The notes under the pieces: model-generated
What the model saw: the letters and a program-made list of their open reading frames with translations, nothing else
What the model was told of the DNA's origin: nothing
The model's database searches: none
Assembly (NCBI GenBank): GCA_022925895.1
Contig: JAKSYS010000061.1
Location: 86,397 to 150,396, forward strand
Origin: Fragilaria crotonensis
Taxonomy: Eukaryota; Bacillariophyta; Fragilariophyceae; Fragilariales; Fragilariaceae
DNA length: 64,000 nucleotides
Direction of reading: 5' to 3'
Program-made: the position numbers and the translations under genes
Shown: piece after piece, positions 9,011-21,571 of the stretch
Layout: every line of letters begins with the position of its first letter
How positions within the stretch are numbered: position 1 is the first letter of the stretch

Positions 9011-9970
9011 ATGAGTTTACTTATCATCGGTGGAACTGGAACTTTAGGAAGACAAATTGTACTTCAAGCTTTAACTAAAGGGTATCAAGTTAGATGTTTA
9101 GTACGTAATTTTCGAAAAGCTAATTTCTTAAAAGAATGGGGTGCTGAGTTAGTTTATGGGGATTTGACAAAACCTGAAACAATACCACCCTGTTTAAAAG
9201 GAATTACTGCGATTATTGATGCTTCGACTAGCAGACCTGATGACTTTGATTCTTTAAAAACGGTAGATTGGGAAGGAAAACTTTACTTAATTGAAGCTGC
9301 AAAAGCTGCAAATATTGAACGTTTTATCTTTTTTTCAGCTCAAAACGTAGAACAATTCACTAATATTCCATTAATGAAATTGAAATATCGTATTGAACAA
9401 AAATTAAAAGAATCCCAAATTCCTTATACAATTTTTAGATTAACAGGATTTTATCAAGGATTAATAGAACAATATGCAATTCCAATTCTTGAAAATTTAC
9501 CTATTTGGGTAACCAATGAGAACATGTATGTTGCGTACATGGATACACAAGATATTGCAAAATTCTGTCTACGGGCTTTACAGTTACCAAAAACAAAAAA
9601 TCAGATCTTTTCTTTAAATGGCTTAAAAGGTTGGTTATCTTCAGAGATTATAACACTTTGTGAACAACTAGCAGGTCAATCAGCAAAAGTTCAACGTATA
9701 CCTTCTTTTTTATTAAAATTAGTGAGTAATTTCTTTGGCTTTTTTGAATGGGGTCAAAACATTAGTGACAGGCTTGCTTTTGTTGAAATTTTAAATCTTG
9801 AAAATAGTTCTTCAAATTCTACATTTGAACTATACAAATTCTTTAAATTAGATTCATCAGAAATTATTCAATTAGATGATTATTTCTTAGAATATTTTAT
9901 TCGTTTATTAAAACGTTTACGGGATATTAATTTTGAAGATATTCAGAAACAAAAAAACCTGATAATTTAG
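9011..9970 (+). CDS. ycf39: Ycf39, NAD(P)-binding photosystem II assembly factor
   Basis: 319 aa, an atypical short-chain dehydrogenase (NmrA-like). The Rossmann motif GGTGTLGRQ is at residues 7-15. Relatives (cyanobacterial Ycf39, plant HCF244) join an early photosystem II assembly complex with chlorophyll synthase and high-light-inducible proteins to deliver pigment to newly made D1. No classic catalytic YxxxK is evident, as usual in this family. Confidence 0.93.
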   Translation: MSLLIIGGTGTLGRQIVLQALTKGYQVRCLVRNFRKANFLKEWGAELVYGDLTKPETIPPCLKGITAIIDASTSRPDDFDSLKTVDWEGKLYLIEAAKAANIERFIFFSAQNVEQFTNIPLMKLKYRIEQKLKESQIPYTIFRLTGFYQGLIEQYAIPILENLPIWVTNENMYVAYMDTQDIAKFCLRALQLPKTKNQIFSLNGLKGWLSSEIITLCEQLAGQSAKVQRIPSFLLKLVSNFFGFFEWGQNISDRLAFVEILNLENSSSNSTFELYKFFKLDSSEIIQLDDYFLEYFIRLLKRLRDINFEDIQKQKNLII

Positions 9971-9982
9971 TTATTATTTCTT

Positions 9983-10303
9983 ATGAACTACATCAGCTGT
10001 ATCATTCAGATTCTTGAAATGCCTATGATTGAATCATATTCTGATAATATTGAAATGGGTAGATTTAGAGTCCAGTTACCATATGTTAGAAATAAAATAC
10101 AGTCGCCTACTATTATTAATTCACACCTTTGGGGAAATTTAGCATCCGACATTGTTAATTATTATAGAGTTAATGATTACGCTTTAGTTGAAGGTTATCT
10201 TTCAACTTCATCTGGTACTAAATATAAAGAAGGCGGAATTACGTTAAATATTACTAAACTTTATCCATTTTTATTTGCCTTAGAATCAGGCAAATCAAAT
10301 TAA
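9983..10303 (+). CDS. ycf41: Ycf41, OB-fold single-strand-binding-like protein
   Basis: 106-aa protein related to bacterial SSB/PriB OB-folds, with the features GRFRVQLPY, NLASDIVNYYRVNDYALVEGYLS and ITLNITKLYPFLF. It probably binds single-stranded DNA in plastid DNA maintenance; this comes from family resemblance. It starts 12 bases after ycf39, and internal ATGs 12-14 codons in are possible alternative starts. Confidence 0.8.
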   Translation: MNYISCIIQILEMPMIESYSDNIEMGRFRVQLPYVRNKIQSPTIINSHLWGNLASDIVNYYRVNDYALVEGYLSTSSGTKYKEGGITLNITKLYPFLFALESGKSN

Positions 10304-10407
10304 ATAATAATAAAAAATTTATTTAATATTTCAATAATAAAAAAATTTAGATTTATTATATTTTAGTATAATTAATATTATTAAAACTAGTTTCTAGGAA
10401 AAATTAA

Positions 10408-10524
10408 ATGTTACCTTTAAAAATTTTAGTATACACAACAATTATCTTCTTTGTTTCGTTGTTTATCTTTGGATTCCTTTCAAGTGATCCATCACGTAAC
10501 CCTAATCGTAAGGATCTTGAGTAA
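10408..10524 (+). CDS. psbI: Photosystem II protein I
   Basis: 38 aa, [20 protein letters not shown] then [18 protein letters not shown], the conserved PsbI sequence with one membrane span. It is a low-mass subunit next to D1 and CP43. Confidence 0.97.
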   Translation: MLPLKILVYTTIIFFVSLFIFGFLSSDPSRNPNRKDLE

Positions 10525-10654
10525 TCATGGTTTATTTTTTAAACAAATCTTAAAAGATTTGTTTAAAATTAAAGTTTTTTATATTAATATATATATCAAT
10601 AATTCAACTTTCTTGAAACTTTATACTAAATTAATAATTTTAATTTTTTCTGCT

Positions 10655-11212
10655 ATGAAACGTTTTAATTTAATTAACTTAATTTTTGCTACATTATTAT
10701 TATTCATTCCAATGACTGCTAAAGCAGAAGTTGGTGGTTTAACAAAATGTAGTGACTCTCCTGCATTCACTAAACGATTAAACGCAAGTGTTAAAAAATT
10801 ACAACAACGTATCGCTAAATACGAAGTTGATTCACCACCTGCTTTAGCTTTAAAACAACAAATTGATCGAACAGAGGCACGTTTTGATAAATATGGAAGA
10901 TCTGAATTATTATGTGGTACAGATGGATTACCACATTTAGTTGCTGATGGTCGTTGGAGTCATGCAGCAGAATTTATATTACCAGGTTTTGGTTTTATTT
11001 ATATTTCTGGTTGGATTGGTTGGGTTGGCCGTAAATACGTACGAGCTGTTAGTACAACTAAAAACCCTGCTGAAAGTGAAATCATCATTAATGTTCCATT
11101 AGCGTTAAAAATTATGACTACTGGCTACATTTGGCCAATCTCAGCTTGGCAAGAATTAATTAGTGGTGATTTAGTAGCTAAAAAAGATGAAATTACGGTT
11201 TCACCTCGTTAA
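10655..11212 (+). CDS. psaF: Photosystem I subunit III (PsaF), plastocyanin/cytochrome c6 docking
   Basis: 185 aa. Residues 1 to about 23 form a lumenal signal peptide ending AKA, after which the mature protein begins [10 protein letters not shown]. The lysine-rich N-terminal helix docks the lumenal electron donor, and a membrane span lies near [16 protein letters not shown]. The start at 10655 gives the standard signal peptide; the frame stays open far upstream but that part does not resemble the family. psaJ follows 39 bases later. Confidence 0.96.
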   Translation: MKRFNLINLIFATLLLFIPMTAKAEVGGLTKCSDSPAFTKRLNASVKKLQQRIAKYEVDSPPALALKQQIDRTEARFDKYGRSELLCGTDGLPHLVADGRWSHAAEFILPGFGFIYISGWIGWVGRKYVRAVSTTKNPAESEIIINVPLALKIMTTGYIWPISAWQELISGDLVAKKDEITVSPR

Positions 11213-11251
11213 ATTTTTTCGACCTTCTTATATATATATATAATTAAAATT

Positions 11252-11377
11252 ATGGAAAATTTTCAAAAATATTTATCAACAGCACCTGTTCTTTTAACAA
11301 TTTGGATGACATTTACGGCGGGGTTTATTATTGAAATTAATCGCTTCTTCCCTGATATGTTAGGTTTATATTTTTAA
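11252..11377 (+). CDS. psaJ: Photosystem I subunit IX (PsaJ)
   Basis: 41 aa, [20 protein letters not shown] then [18 protein letters not shown], one membrane span, typical PsaJ. It stabilises PsaF and pairs with it in the psaF-psaJ unit. Confidence 0.96.
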   Translation: MENFQKYLSTAPVLLTIWMTFTAGFIIEINRFFPDMLGLYF

Positions 11378-11392
11378 TTAAAAAATTTTAAA

Positions 11393-11426
11393 TTTTAATT
11401 GGATTAATTTCTTAATCCAATTAAAA
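11393..11426. terminator. Hairpin between psaJ and psaB
   Basis: 15-bp perfect arms (11393-11407, 11412-11426) with a TTTC loop, placed between two convergent genes. Confidence 0.65.
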
Positions 11427-11435
11427 TGTTCTCTA

Positions 11436-13638
11436 TTATGCAAATTTACCCGATGTAGAAGCAATTACAAAAGCAGCATATGTTAAAATATATCCAACAG
11501 CAAAATGTACTAAACCTACAAGCCTTGCTTGTACGATAGATAGTGCTACAGGTTTATCTCTCCAACGTACTAAGTTAGCTAACGGTGTACGTTCATGTGC
11601 CCAAACTAATGTTTCAATTAGCTCTTGCCAATAACCACGCCATGAAATTAAGAACATAAAGCCTGTAGCCCAAATTAAGTGACCAAATAAGAACATCCAT
11701 GCCCATACAGATAAATTATTCATACCAAACGGATTATAACCGTTAATTAATGGCGAAGAATTTAACCATAAATAGTCACGTAACCAGCCCATAATATAAT
11801 TTGAAGATTCATCAAATTGACCTGGGTTACCACCCCAAATTGTCATATGTTTCCAATGCCAGTAGAATGTTGTCCAACCAATTGTGTTTAACATCCAGAA
11901 CATTGCTAAATAGAAAGCATCCCATGCAGAAATATCACAAGTACCACCACGACCCGGACCGTCACAAGGGAAACTATAACCAAAATCTTTTTTATCTGGC
12001 ATTAGTTTTGAACCACGAGCATCTAAAGCACCTTTTACTAAAATTAAAGTAGTTACATGTAAACCTAAAGCAATAGCATGGTGAACTAAGAAATCACCAG
12101 GACCGATCTTTAAGAATAAATCATTATTACCACTATTAATAGCTTCTAACCAACCTGGTAACCATAATTGATTACCAGCAACAGTTGCTGGACTAGTAGA
12201 TGATGCTAATAAAACATTCATTTGATATACGGCTTTACCAGATGCAGCTTGAATATATTCTGCAAACAAAGGCTCAAATAATATTTGTTTTTCTGGTTGA
12301 CCAAATGCTACTACAGTATCATTATGGATATATAAACCTAAAGTATGGAAACCTAAGAATAAAGACGCCCAACTTAAGTGAGAAATAATAGCTTCTTTAT
12401 GTTCTAACATTCTTGCTAAAACATTTCCTTTATTTAATTCAGGATCGTAATCGCGAACAAAGAAGATTGCTCCATGAGCAAAAGCACCAACCATTAAGAA
12501 TCCAGCAATATATTGATGATGAGTATATAAAGCTGCTTCTGTTGTAAAATCTTTTGATAAAAATGCGTAAGGGTTTAATGCATACATGTGTTGTGCAGTT
12601 AAAGATGTTGCTACACCTAAACATGCTAATGCTAAACCTAATTGCATATGTAAAGAGTTCGTAATTGTTTCAAATAAACCAACATGACCTTTACCTAATT
12701 CACCACCTGGGGGGACGGTGAGCATCTAAAATTTCTTTCATATTATGGCCGATACCGAAGTTTGTTCGGTACATATGACCTGCAACAATAAATACAACGG
12801 CAATAGCTAATTGATGATGTGCGATATCACTTAACCATAAAGCTTTAGATTGAGGGTGGAAACCACCTAAAAAAGTTAAAATTGCAGTACCTGCACCTTC
12901 ACTTGTACCATATACGTGATCTACTGAATCTGGATTTTCTGCATAAGCTGTCCAATTCCCTGTATAAAATGGTGTTAATCCAGCAGGATGCGGCGGAGTT
13001 GTTAAGAAATTATCCCATCCGATATGAACACCACGTGAAGCTGGTAACGCAACGTGAACAAGGTGACCTGTCCATGCTAACGAACTTACACCTAATAAAC
13101 CAGATAAATGGTGATTTAAACGTGATTCATTATTTTTAAACCATGATAAACTTGGTCTAAATTTTGGTTGTAAATGTAACCAACCTGCGAATAATAAAGC
13201 ACTCGCTAATAGTAATAAACCAATTGAACCTTGGTATAATTCCTGGTTTGTTCTGAATCCAATAGTATACCACCATTGGTATACACCAGAATATGCAATA
13301 TTGACAGGATAAGTGTTACCTTTACTAAAAGCTTTTAATGCAGATTCACCAAAATGTGGATCCCAAATTGCATGTGCAATTGGTTTTGTTTTTAATGGAT
13401 TACTAACCCATTTTTCAAAATTTCCTTGCCAAGCAACATGGAATAAGTTTCCTGCTGTCCATAAGAAAATTACAGCTAAATGACCAAAGTGTGAAGCAAA
13501 AATCTTTTGGTATAGATTTTCTTCAGTCATTCCATCATGTGCTTCTAAATCATGTGCAGTTGCAATACCGTACCAAATACGTCTTGTTGCAGGATCTTGT
13601 GCAAGGGCTTGGCTAAACTTGGGAAATTTAGTTGCCAT
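11436..13638 (-). CDS. psaB: Photosystem I P700 apoprotein A2 (PsaB), one frame break
   Basis: PsaB is half of the photosystem I core heterodimer. It carries the P700 and FX ligands; the FX loop [12 protein letters not shown] is present. The protein begins [14 protein letters not shown] at 13638 and ends in ASTSGKFA. The frame breaks in a run of six G at 12709-12714 (Cs on the coding strand), at the codons for AHRPPGGELG. One base too many in that run restores a 733-aa protein of normal length, and both halves are perfectly conserved. This is most likely a sequence error. It lies 3' of psaA in the psaA-psaB operon. Confidence 0.95.
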
Positions 13639-13726
13639 AATTATTCGATGCCTTTTCATATAAATATTGATTTGAAATAATCGACAAAAATTATCTTTGA
13701 CTCGTATTTTTAAAAAAATTTAAATA

Positions 13727-15985
13727 TTAACTTATTGAAATAGCACGTGCTAAGAAGAATGACCAAGTTGTTCCTATACCACCTAATAAATAATGTGCTA
13801 AACCAACAGCACGACCTTGTGTAATACTTAAAGCACGTGGTTGAATTGTTGGTGCGAAGTTTAATTTATTATGTGCCCAAACAATTGATTCAATTAATTC
13901 TTGCCAGTAACCACGACCACTAAATAAGAACATTAAACTGAATGCCCAAATAAAGTGAGCACCTAAGAAAATTAAACCATAAGCTGATGAAGCCGAACCG
14001 TATGATTGAATAACTTGTGATGCTTGTGACCATAAGAAATCACGTAACCATCCATTAATTGTAATTGAACTTTGTGCGAAGTTTCCACCTGTAATATGTG
14101 AAATACTACCATCAGGAGTAACAGTTCCCCATACGTCAGATTGCATTTTCCAACTGAAGTGGAAGATTACTACCGAAATAGAGTTATACATCCAGAATAA
14201 ACCTAAAAATACATGATCCCAACTTGAACTTTGACAAGTACCACCACGACCCGGACCATCACAAGGGAAACGGAAACCTAAAGTTGCTTTATCTGGAATT
14301 AATTTAGAACTACGAGCGTATAAAACACCTTTTAGTAAAATTAAAACAGTTACGTGAATTGTAAAAGCATGAATATGGTGAACCATAAAATCTGCAGTAC
14401 CTAATTTAATTGGCATCATGGCAATTTTACCACCTACTTCAACAACTTCTCCACCGAAAGCATAACTTGTTGTTGCTAAAGCATTTGGTGCTGTTGTACC
14501 TGGTGCTAATAAATGGATATTTTGAATCCATTGTGCAAAAATTGGTTGTAATTGAATTGCTTTATCTGAGAACATATCCTGTGGACGACCTAATGCACGC
14601 ATAGTATCATTGTGAACATAGAAACTAAACGCATGTGTACCTAAGAAAATACAAACCCAGTTTAAATGTGAAATAATTGAATCACGATGACGTAAAACAC
14701 GGTCTAACAAATTATTGTAATTATTTGCTGGTGTGTAATCACGGACCATAAAAATTGCAGCATGAGCTGCCCCACCTACAACACAGAAACCACCAATCCA
14801 CATATGATGAGTAAATAGTGATAATTGTGTAGCATAGTCTGTTGCTAGATAAGGATAAGGTGGCATTGCATACATGTGGTGTGCTACAATAATACTTAAT
14901 GAACCCATCATAGCTAAGTTAATTGCTAATTGTGCATGCCATGATGTTGTTAAAATTTCATATAAACCTTTATGACCTTCACCTGTGAATGGGCCTTTAT
15001 GTGCTTCTAAAATTTCTTTCATGCTATGACCAATACCAAAATTTGTACGGTACATATGACCTGCAACGATAAATAATACAGATAATGCTAAATGGTGATG
15101 TGCTATATCACTTAACCATAAACCACCAGTAATTGGATTTAAACCACCTTTAAATGTTAAGAAGTCAGAATATTCACCCCAGTGACCACTGAAAAATGGT
15201 GTTAACCCTTTTGAAAAACTTGGGTATAACTGACTCATTAATTCACGGTTAATTAAAAACTCATGAGGTAATGGAATTTCTTGTGGAGCCACACCAGCAT
15301 CTAATAATTTATTGATTGGCAATGCTACATGAATTTGGTGACCCGACCATGATAAACAACCTAAACCTAATAAACCTGCTAAATGATGGTTCATCATTGA
15401 TTCAGCGTTTTGGAACCATTCTAATTTTGGAGCTGCTTTATGATAGTGGAACCAACCAGCAAATAACATAATTGCTGACATTGCTAAACCACCAATTGCG
15501 ATCCAATATAATTCTACTTCACTAGTAATTCCTTCTGCACGCCACATTTGGAACCAACCAGAAGTTGTTTGAACACCCTGGAAATTTCCACCAAGATCAC
15601 CATTTAAAATTTCTTGACCAACAATTGGCCAAACAACTTGTGAACTTTGTTTAATGTTAATTGGGTCTGTTAACCAAGCAGAGTAGTTTGAGAAGTAAGC
15701 ACCATGAAAATGCATACCACTGATCCATAAGAAGATCACAGCAAGTTGACCAAAATGAGCACTGAAAACTTTACGTGATACTTCTTCTAACGAACTTGTT
15801 TGACTATCAAAATCGTGAGCATCTGCATGTAGACTCCAAATCCAAGTTGTTGTTTTTGGACCTTTCGCTAAAGTTCTTGAAAAATGACCTGGTTGTGCCC
15901 ATTTTTCAAAACTTGTTTCTACAGCGTTCTTTTCAACAAAAACTTGCACGTTCTTTGTGCGGTTATCAGTTGAGCTTATTGCCAT
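13727..15985 (-). CDS. psaA: Photosystem I P700 apoprotein A1 (PsaA)
   Basis: 752 aa, intact, with eleven membrane spans expected. The FX-binding loop [12 protein letters not shown] and the C-terminal LARAISIS are conserved. The coding-strand AAGGAG about 9 bases upstream of the ATG (in the 15990-16010 region) is a clear ribosome site. First gene of psaA-psaB. Confidence 0.98.
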   Translation of the reverse strand: MAISSTDNRTKNVQVFVEKNAVETSFEKWAQPGHFSRTLAKGPKTTTWIWSLHADAHDFDSQTSSLEEVSRKVFSAHFGQLAVIFLWISGMHFHGAYFSNYSAWLTDPINIKQSSQVVWPIVGQEILNGDLGGNFQGVQTTSGWFQMWRAEGITSEVELYWIAIGGLAMSAIMLFAGWFHYHKAAPKLEWFQNAESMMNHHLAGLLGLGCLSWSGHQIHVALPINKLLDAGVAPQEIPLPHEFLINRELMSQLYPSFSKGLTPFFSGHWGEYSDFLTFKGGLNPITGGLWLSDIAHHHLALSVLFIVAGHMYRTNFGIGHSMKEILEAHKGPFTGEGHKGLYEILTTSWHAQLAINLAMMGSLSIIVAHHMYAMPPYPYLATDYATQLSLFTHHMWIGGFCVVGGAAHAAIFMVRDYTPANNYNNLLDRVLRHRDSIISHLNWVCIFLGTHAFSFYVHNDTMRALGRPQDMFSDKAIQLQPIFAQWIQNIHLLAPGTTAPNALATTSYAFGGEVVEVGGKIAMMPIKLGTADFMVHHIHAFTIHVTVLILLKGVLYARSSKLIPDKATLGFRFPCDGPGRGGTCQSSSWDHVFLGLFWMYNSISVVIFHFSWKMQSDVWGTVTPDGSISHITGGNFAQSSITINGWLRDFLWSQASQVIQSYGSASSAYGLIFLGAHFIWAFSLMFLFSGRGYWQELIESIVWAHNKLNFAPTIQPRALSITQGRAVGLAHYLLGGIGTTWSFFLARAISIS

Positions 15986-16438
15986 TAACGTTTCTCCTTT
16001 TCAGGAGATGATAATTTAAGAAACTCTCATTATTTTCAAAAATTAGTTATTAATTATCTATTTAAATATGAGTTTTCATTATAGTATTATACATTAAATT
16101 ATTATCGAAATAGAAAAAATTTAAAAATAGTAAAAATGGATTAGGGTAATTGTAAGAATTACTATTTCCTAATAATTGAAGTCATGGTCTGCCGATTTAG
16201 TTATCTTATGTTTACTAAATTGAAACTATTCCAATATTTAAATGTTAAAAATTTTTCTTATTTTTTAAAGTTTAGTTAGCAACTCTTTTCTACTTTTTAT
16301 TATCTAAATTTTATTGTGTGGTATTAAAATGTTGGAACTAAATTTTTAGTCGTTAATTAAATTTAGATAAAATACAAACTTGTCTTCTAACTCAAATTAT
16401 GTTAACTTTAGGTGTAATCTTTAAATAACTTTTGCATT
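15986..16438. other. 453-base spacer upstream of psaA and trnP
   Basis: Divergent spacer that should hold the psaA promoter (minus strand) and the trnP promoter. Apart from the psaA Shine-Dalgarno site I see no coding frame, RNA fold or clear consensus promoter. Confidence 0.5.
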
Positions 16439-16512
16439 CGGGATATAGCTCAGCTTGGTAGAGCACCTGCTTTGGGAGCAGGGGGTCGTAGGTTCAAATC
16501 CTACTATCCCGA
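16439..16512 (+). tRNA. trnP: tRNA-Pro(UGG)
   Basis: Acceptor CGGGATA/TATCCCG, anticodon stem CCTGC/GCAGG with loop TTTGGGA (UGG). In diatom plastids trnP, ycf89 and the rRNA genes commonly lie together in the inverted repeat. Confidence 0.95.
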
Positions 16513-16544
16513 TTAATGAACCTACTTGATAGAGATTGACAGAC

Positions 16545-16573
16545 TTGACGTATAATTTTCTCTACAATATAAT
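16545..16573 (+). promoter_or_regulatory. Sigma70-type promoter for ycf89
   Basis: TTGACG at 16545-16550 and TATAAT at 16568-16573 with a 17-base spacer, about 40 bases upstream of the ycf89 start. Confidence 0.55.
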
Positions 16574-16613
16574 GATTTTTGTACCTTTATAAATCTAATT
16601 TAAAGAAATTCTT

Positions 16614-17668
16614 ATGACAATTCGCGAACGGTTGTTAGAATTACGAGAGGAATTTTTTTAATTTTGTTGGCTTCAGTTTTCAAAAATTAGCTGGTATTTT
16701 TGGATTTCCTGACAATCCAGGTATGCTATTAACTCCTTTAAAGCGATATTATTGGAATCCAAAATCATTGGCTGAAAATTTACCTATTCGTACAGTACGT
16801 TTTCCACCAGATACGCATCCTCAGAATTATATTGAAATTTTAATAGGTGATTCTCCAAAGCCTTCACCTATTCCTAGAATATTCTATGAAAGTAATACAG
16901 ATGGATTTTATAGTTTTTATATGGAGAACTATAAAAATATTATTTTTTTACCAAATTGGGTTTCGGAATTTCTTCAAGTCCAATGTCATTTTTGTTTAGA
17001 TATTTCATTTTTGGAGGTTTGCCGGGAAGTAGTTTTTGCTATTTTGGTTACCTATTATTATATGATTTCATTTCGGATTTTTATTGCATGGCTAATTAGT
17101 ATAAACCCTTATACTTTTCCTATAGCATATTTCATTGCTTTTGTTGATTGGATTGAAGAATATGCAATTGGACTTATGCCTGTAGTAGGTGGAATAGGAC
17201 TAGCAACTCCATTGTTATTAACTCTTATAGGAAAAGCTGCAGATTCTTTAAATCATTTAGTATTTACAATGCCTTTTTTTACCTAGTGAAGGTGTTCCAG
17301 GAAAAGCTATAGTTAACGGAGATATTAAAGATGTATTAATCTTTAAATATTTACCAATTTTGTGGTATAAATACCCAATCCCCAATGAAATAAGAGAGTT
17401 TTGGTACAATGATAGGCCAGACATTTTAAAATACATGCAAGAAGCCTATAAGAATGTTGATATTCAATTCTTACCTGACCGAATTATTAATCAATCAGAT
17501 TTATTAAAAACTTCTTTAAAACAAATTTCTTTAAATTTAATACCTCTTGAACAGGCAAGTTCAAATTTAATAATAAGTAGTAATTTTTCTAGTGTTGAAG
17601 AAATTGGTCACACTGTTACACATGAATTTGAAAGTTATTTTTCTTTTCTTTCAGATTTAATTTTATAA
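16614..17668 (+). CDS. ycf89: Ycf89-like diatom plastid protein, two frame breaks
   Basis: The gene is readable as 350 aa from MTIRERLLELREEFF if one T is removed from each of two runs of seven Ts (16653-16659 and 17274-17280). Both breaks are followed at once by protein in the expected register (NFVGFSFQKLAGIFG; LPSEGVPGKAIVNG). Hydrophobic segments lie around WVSEF...VVFAILVTYYYMISF, NPYTFPIAYFIAFVDWI and GLMPVVGGIGLATPLLLTL. The family is conserved in diatom plastids, usually beside the rRNA operon as here; its function is unknown. The regularity of the breaks points to sequence error, but a true pseudogene cannot be excluded. Confidence 0.75.
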
Positions 17669-17673
17669 CTTTT

Positions 17674-17726
17674 ATATTTATTCTATATTGATGTTTTAAT
17701 TTACTATATGAGTATAGAATAAATAT
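17674..17726 (+). terminator. Inverted repeat after ycf89
   Basis: 14-bp perfect arms (17674-17687 and 17713-17726) separated by 25 bases, directly after the ycf89 stop and before the rRNA genes. Confidence 0.4.
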
Positions 17727-17870
17727 AGAACTGATAAAATTAATATTTTAAATATACTAAAGTTATATTAATTTTTTTTTATCTATCTTAAATTTTTAGA
17801 TAAGCCTCGGTATCTTTATTTGCAGCCTTATGGACAAAATTTAAAAAAAACAAACAAAAAATTCAAGGAC

Positions 17871-17877
17871 ATTTTAA

Positions 17878-17913
<36 letters not shown>

Positions 17914-18724
17914 TATGCCTTATACATGCAAGTCGTACGAGAGTTTTTAACTCTAGTGGCGGACGGGTGAGTAACACGTAAGAATTTGCCTTTAGGAGGG
18001 GGGACAACAACTGGAAACGGTTGCTAATACCCCATATGCTTTCGAGTGAAATGGATTTCCGCCTAAAGAGAAGCTTGCGGCTGATTAGCTTGTTGGTAGG
18101 GTAATGGCCTACCAAGGCGACGATCAGTATCTGGTTTGAGAGGACGATCAGACACACTGGAACTGAGACACGGTCCAGACTCCTACGGGAGGCAGCAGTA
18201 GGGAATTTTCCGCAATGGGCGAAAGCCTGACGGAGCAATACCGCGTGAGGGATGACTGCCTATGGGTTGTAAACCTCTTTTTTCAGGGAGGAATAAATGA
18301 CGTGTACCTGAAGAATAAGCATCGGCTAACTCCGTGCCAGCAGCCGCGGTAAGACGGAGGATGCAAGTGTTATCCGGAATCACTGGGCGTAAAGCGTCTG
18401 TAGGTGGCTCGACAAGTCAACTGTTAAATCTTGAAGCTCAACTTCAAAATCGCAGTCGAAACTATCGGACTAGAGTATAGTAGAGGTAAAGGGAATTTCC
18501 AGTGGAGCGGTGAAATGCGTAGAGATTGGAAAGAACACCGATGGCGAAGGCACTTTACTGGGCTATTACTGACACTCAGAGACGAAAGCTAGGGTAGCAA
18601 ATGGGATTAGATACCCCAGTAGTCCTAGCCGTAAACAATGGATACTAGGTGTTGAACAGATCGACCTGTGCAGTACCAAAGCTAACGCGTTAAGTATCCC
18701 GCCTGGGAAGTATGCACGCAAGTG

Positions 18725-18786
<62 letters not shown>

Positions 18787-18871
18787 CAACGCGAAGAACC
18801 TTACCAGGGTTTGACATGATACGAATTTTTTTGAAAGAAAAAAGTGCCTTTTGGAACGTATACACAGGTGG

Positions 18872-18937
<66 letters not shown>

Positions 18938-19188
18938 TTTTTAGTTGCCTTTTGGAACTCTAAAAAGACTGCCGGTTATAAACCGGAGGAAGGCGGGGAT
19001 GACGTCAAGTCAGCATGCCCCTTACACCCTGGGCTACACACGTGCTACAATGGACGAGACAATGAGCTGCAAATCTGCGAAGACTAGCTAATCTATAAAC
19101 TCGTTCTAAGTTCGGATTGCAGGCTGCAACTCGCCTGCATGAAGTTGGAATCGCTAGTAATCGCTGGTCAGCTACACAGCGGTGAATT

Positions 19189-19230
<42 letters not shown>

Positions 19231-19354
19231 CTGGTTATGCCCGAAGTCGTTACTCTAACCTTTTGGAGGAGGACGCCTAAGGTAGAATTAGTGACTGGGG
19301 TGAAGTCGTAACAAGGTAACCGTACTGGAAGGTGCGGTTGGATCACCTCCTTTA
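17871..19354 (+). rRNA. rns: 16S ribosomal RNA
   Basis: Nearly universal 16S landmarks are present: AGAGTTTGATCCTGGCTCAG near the 5' end, GTGCCAGCAGCCGCGGTAA near 18335, ATTAGATACCCCAGTAGTCC near 18605, AACTCAAAGGAATTGACGG near 18730, and GGATCACCTCCTTTAA at the 3' end, which supplies the anti-Shine-Dalgarno sequence. Ends are estimated to within a few bases. Confidence 0.98.
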
Positions 19355-19404
19355 AATTTTTATAAAAAATTAAAAGTCGAGTTTAAAAATATTCCATAAA
19401 AAAC

Positions 19405-19447
19405 GGGCTATTAGCTCAGTTGGTTAGAGCGCGCCCCTGATAAGGGC

Positions 19448-19478
<31 letters not shown>
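19405..19478 (+). tRNA. trnI: tRNA-Ile(GAU)
   Basis: Acceptor GGGCTAT/ATGGCCC with a loop containing GAU, in the 16S-23S spacer. Intronless. Confidence 0.97.
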
Positions 19479-19480
19479 AC

Positions 19481-19553
19481 GGGGGTATAGCTCAGCTGGT
19501 AGAGCATCGCCTTTGCACGGCGGTTGTCAGCGGTTCGAATCCGCTTACCTCCA
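19481..19553 (+). tRNA. trnA: tRNA-Ala(UGC)
   Basis: Acceptor GGGGGTA/TACCTCC and a loop with UGC; two bases after trnI in the standard rRNA spacer pair. Intronless. Confidence 0.96.
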
Positions 19554-19611
19554 AAAAATTAGTAATATAAACTAAAATTCAAGCTAGATATTTTAATATC
19601 TTAGTTGTTTT

Positions 19612-19829
19612 AAATTCAAGGAACTAAGAGTTTATGGGGGATACCTTGGCATTCAGAAGCGATGAAGGACGTGGTTACCAACGAAATGCTTCGGGGAGCT
19701 GGAAACAAGCTATGATCCGGAGGTCTCCGAATGAGGAAACTTAAAAACTACTTATTGAATATATAAATAAGAAAGAGCGAACCTAGGGAACTGAAACATC
19801 TTAGTACCTAGAGGAAAAGAAAGTAAAAA

Positions 19830-19861
<32 letters not shown>

Positions 19862-20087
19862 GAAGCCTAAACTTAGAAGTAAGGGTAGCGGGACAGTTAA
19901 AAATGATTAAATGTGACAATTAGATGAATAGGTTGGAATCCCTAACCATAGAAAGTGATAGTCTTGTAATCGAAAATTGAAACAATCAAAACTGAATCCC
20001 AAGTAGCATGGAGCACGTGAAATTCCGTGTGAATCTGCGAGGACCACCTCGTAAGGCTAAATATTCCTGAATGACCGATAGTGAAAT

Positions 20088-20118
<31 letters not shown>

Positions 20119-20683
20119 GGGAGGGGAGTGAAAAGAACATGAAACCATAAACTTACAACCAGTAGGAGGACGACTAAAACGTCTGACTGCGTGCCTGTTG
20201 AAGAATGAGCCGGCGACTTATAGCTAGTGGCAGGTTAAAACAGAGAATGTTGAAGCCATAGTGAAAGCGAGCCTGAATAGGGCGTTAGTCTCTAGTTATA
20301 GACCCGAACCCGGATGATCTAACCATGGTCAGGTTGAAGCTTAGGTAATACTAAGTGGAGGACCGAACCGACTGATGTTGAAAAATCAGCGGATGAACTG
20401 TGGTTAGGGGTGAAATGCCAATCGAATTCGGAGCTAGCTGGTTCTCCCCCGAAATGCGTTTAGGCGCAGCGGTAAATGTTATAATTTAGGGGTAAAGCAC
20501 TGTTACGTATGCGGGCTGGTAATTCGGTACCAAATCGTTGCAAACTAAGAATACTAAATGTACAATTTATCAGTGAGACTGTGGGGGATAAGCTCCATTG
20601 TCAAGAGGGAAACAGCCCAGAGCACCAGTTAAGGCCCTTAAATAATTACTAAGTGATAAAGGAGGTGGGAGTGCAGAAACAAT

Positions 20684-20719
<36 letters not shown>

Positions 20720-21488
20720 GTGCGTAATAGCTCACTGATCGAGTAAACCTGCGCCGAAAATGAACGGGACTAAGTAATTTGCCGAAACTGTGCGATATAT
20801 GTTTTATATATCGGTAGGGGGAGCGTTCTGTTGTAGGTTGAAGTATTAGCGGAAGCGGATATGGACGAAGCAGAAGTGAGAATGTCGGCTTGAGTAACGA
20901 AAATATAGGTGAGAATCCTATACCCCGAAAACCCAAGGTTTCCTCCGGAAGGCTCGTCCGCGGAGGGTAAGTCAGGGCCTAAGGCGAGGCTGAAAAGCGT
21001 AGTCGATGGATAACGGGTTAATATTCCCGTACCATTATTTATTGATATCGAGGGACGGAGAAGGCTAAACTGGCCGGATATTGGTATTCCGGTTTAAGCG
21101 TTAAGGTGTGTACGGCGAAAACGTACTATTGAACTGAGGCGTGAGTACGAGACGCTACGGCGTTGGAGCAGTGTATGTCATACTTCCAAGAAAAGCTCGC
21201 ACTGTCGAAAATAAATAATGCCTGTACCATAACCGACACAGGTGGGTAGGTAGAGTATACTAAGGGGCGCGAGATAACTCTCTCTAAGGAACTCGGCAAA
21301 ATAACTCCGTAACTTCGGGAGAAGGAGTGCCTTATTTATAAGGTTGCAATAACAAGATCCAAGCAACTGTTTACCAAAAACACAGGTCTCCGCTAAGTCG
21401 TAAGACGATGTATGGGGGCTGACGCCTGCCCAGTGCCAGAAGGTTAAAGAAGTTGGTTAGCGCAAGCGAAGCTGGTAACTGAAGCCCT

Positions 21489-21571
<83 letters not shown>

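Noticed and set aside
12439-12624. Extra minus-strand frame within psaB
   Set aside because: It overlaps the conserved psaB frame out of register and has no support.
11436-13638. psaB, psbA, groEL and others as true pseudogenes
   Set aside because: They show no other decay: no substitutions in key residues, no larger deletions, and normal repaired lengths.
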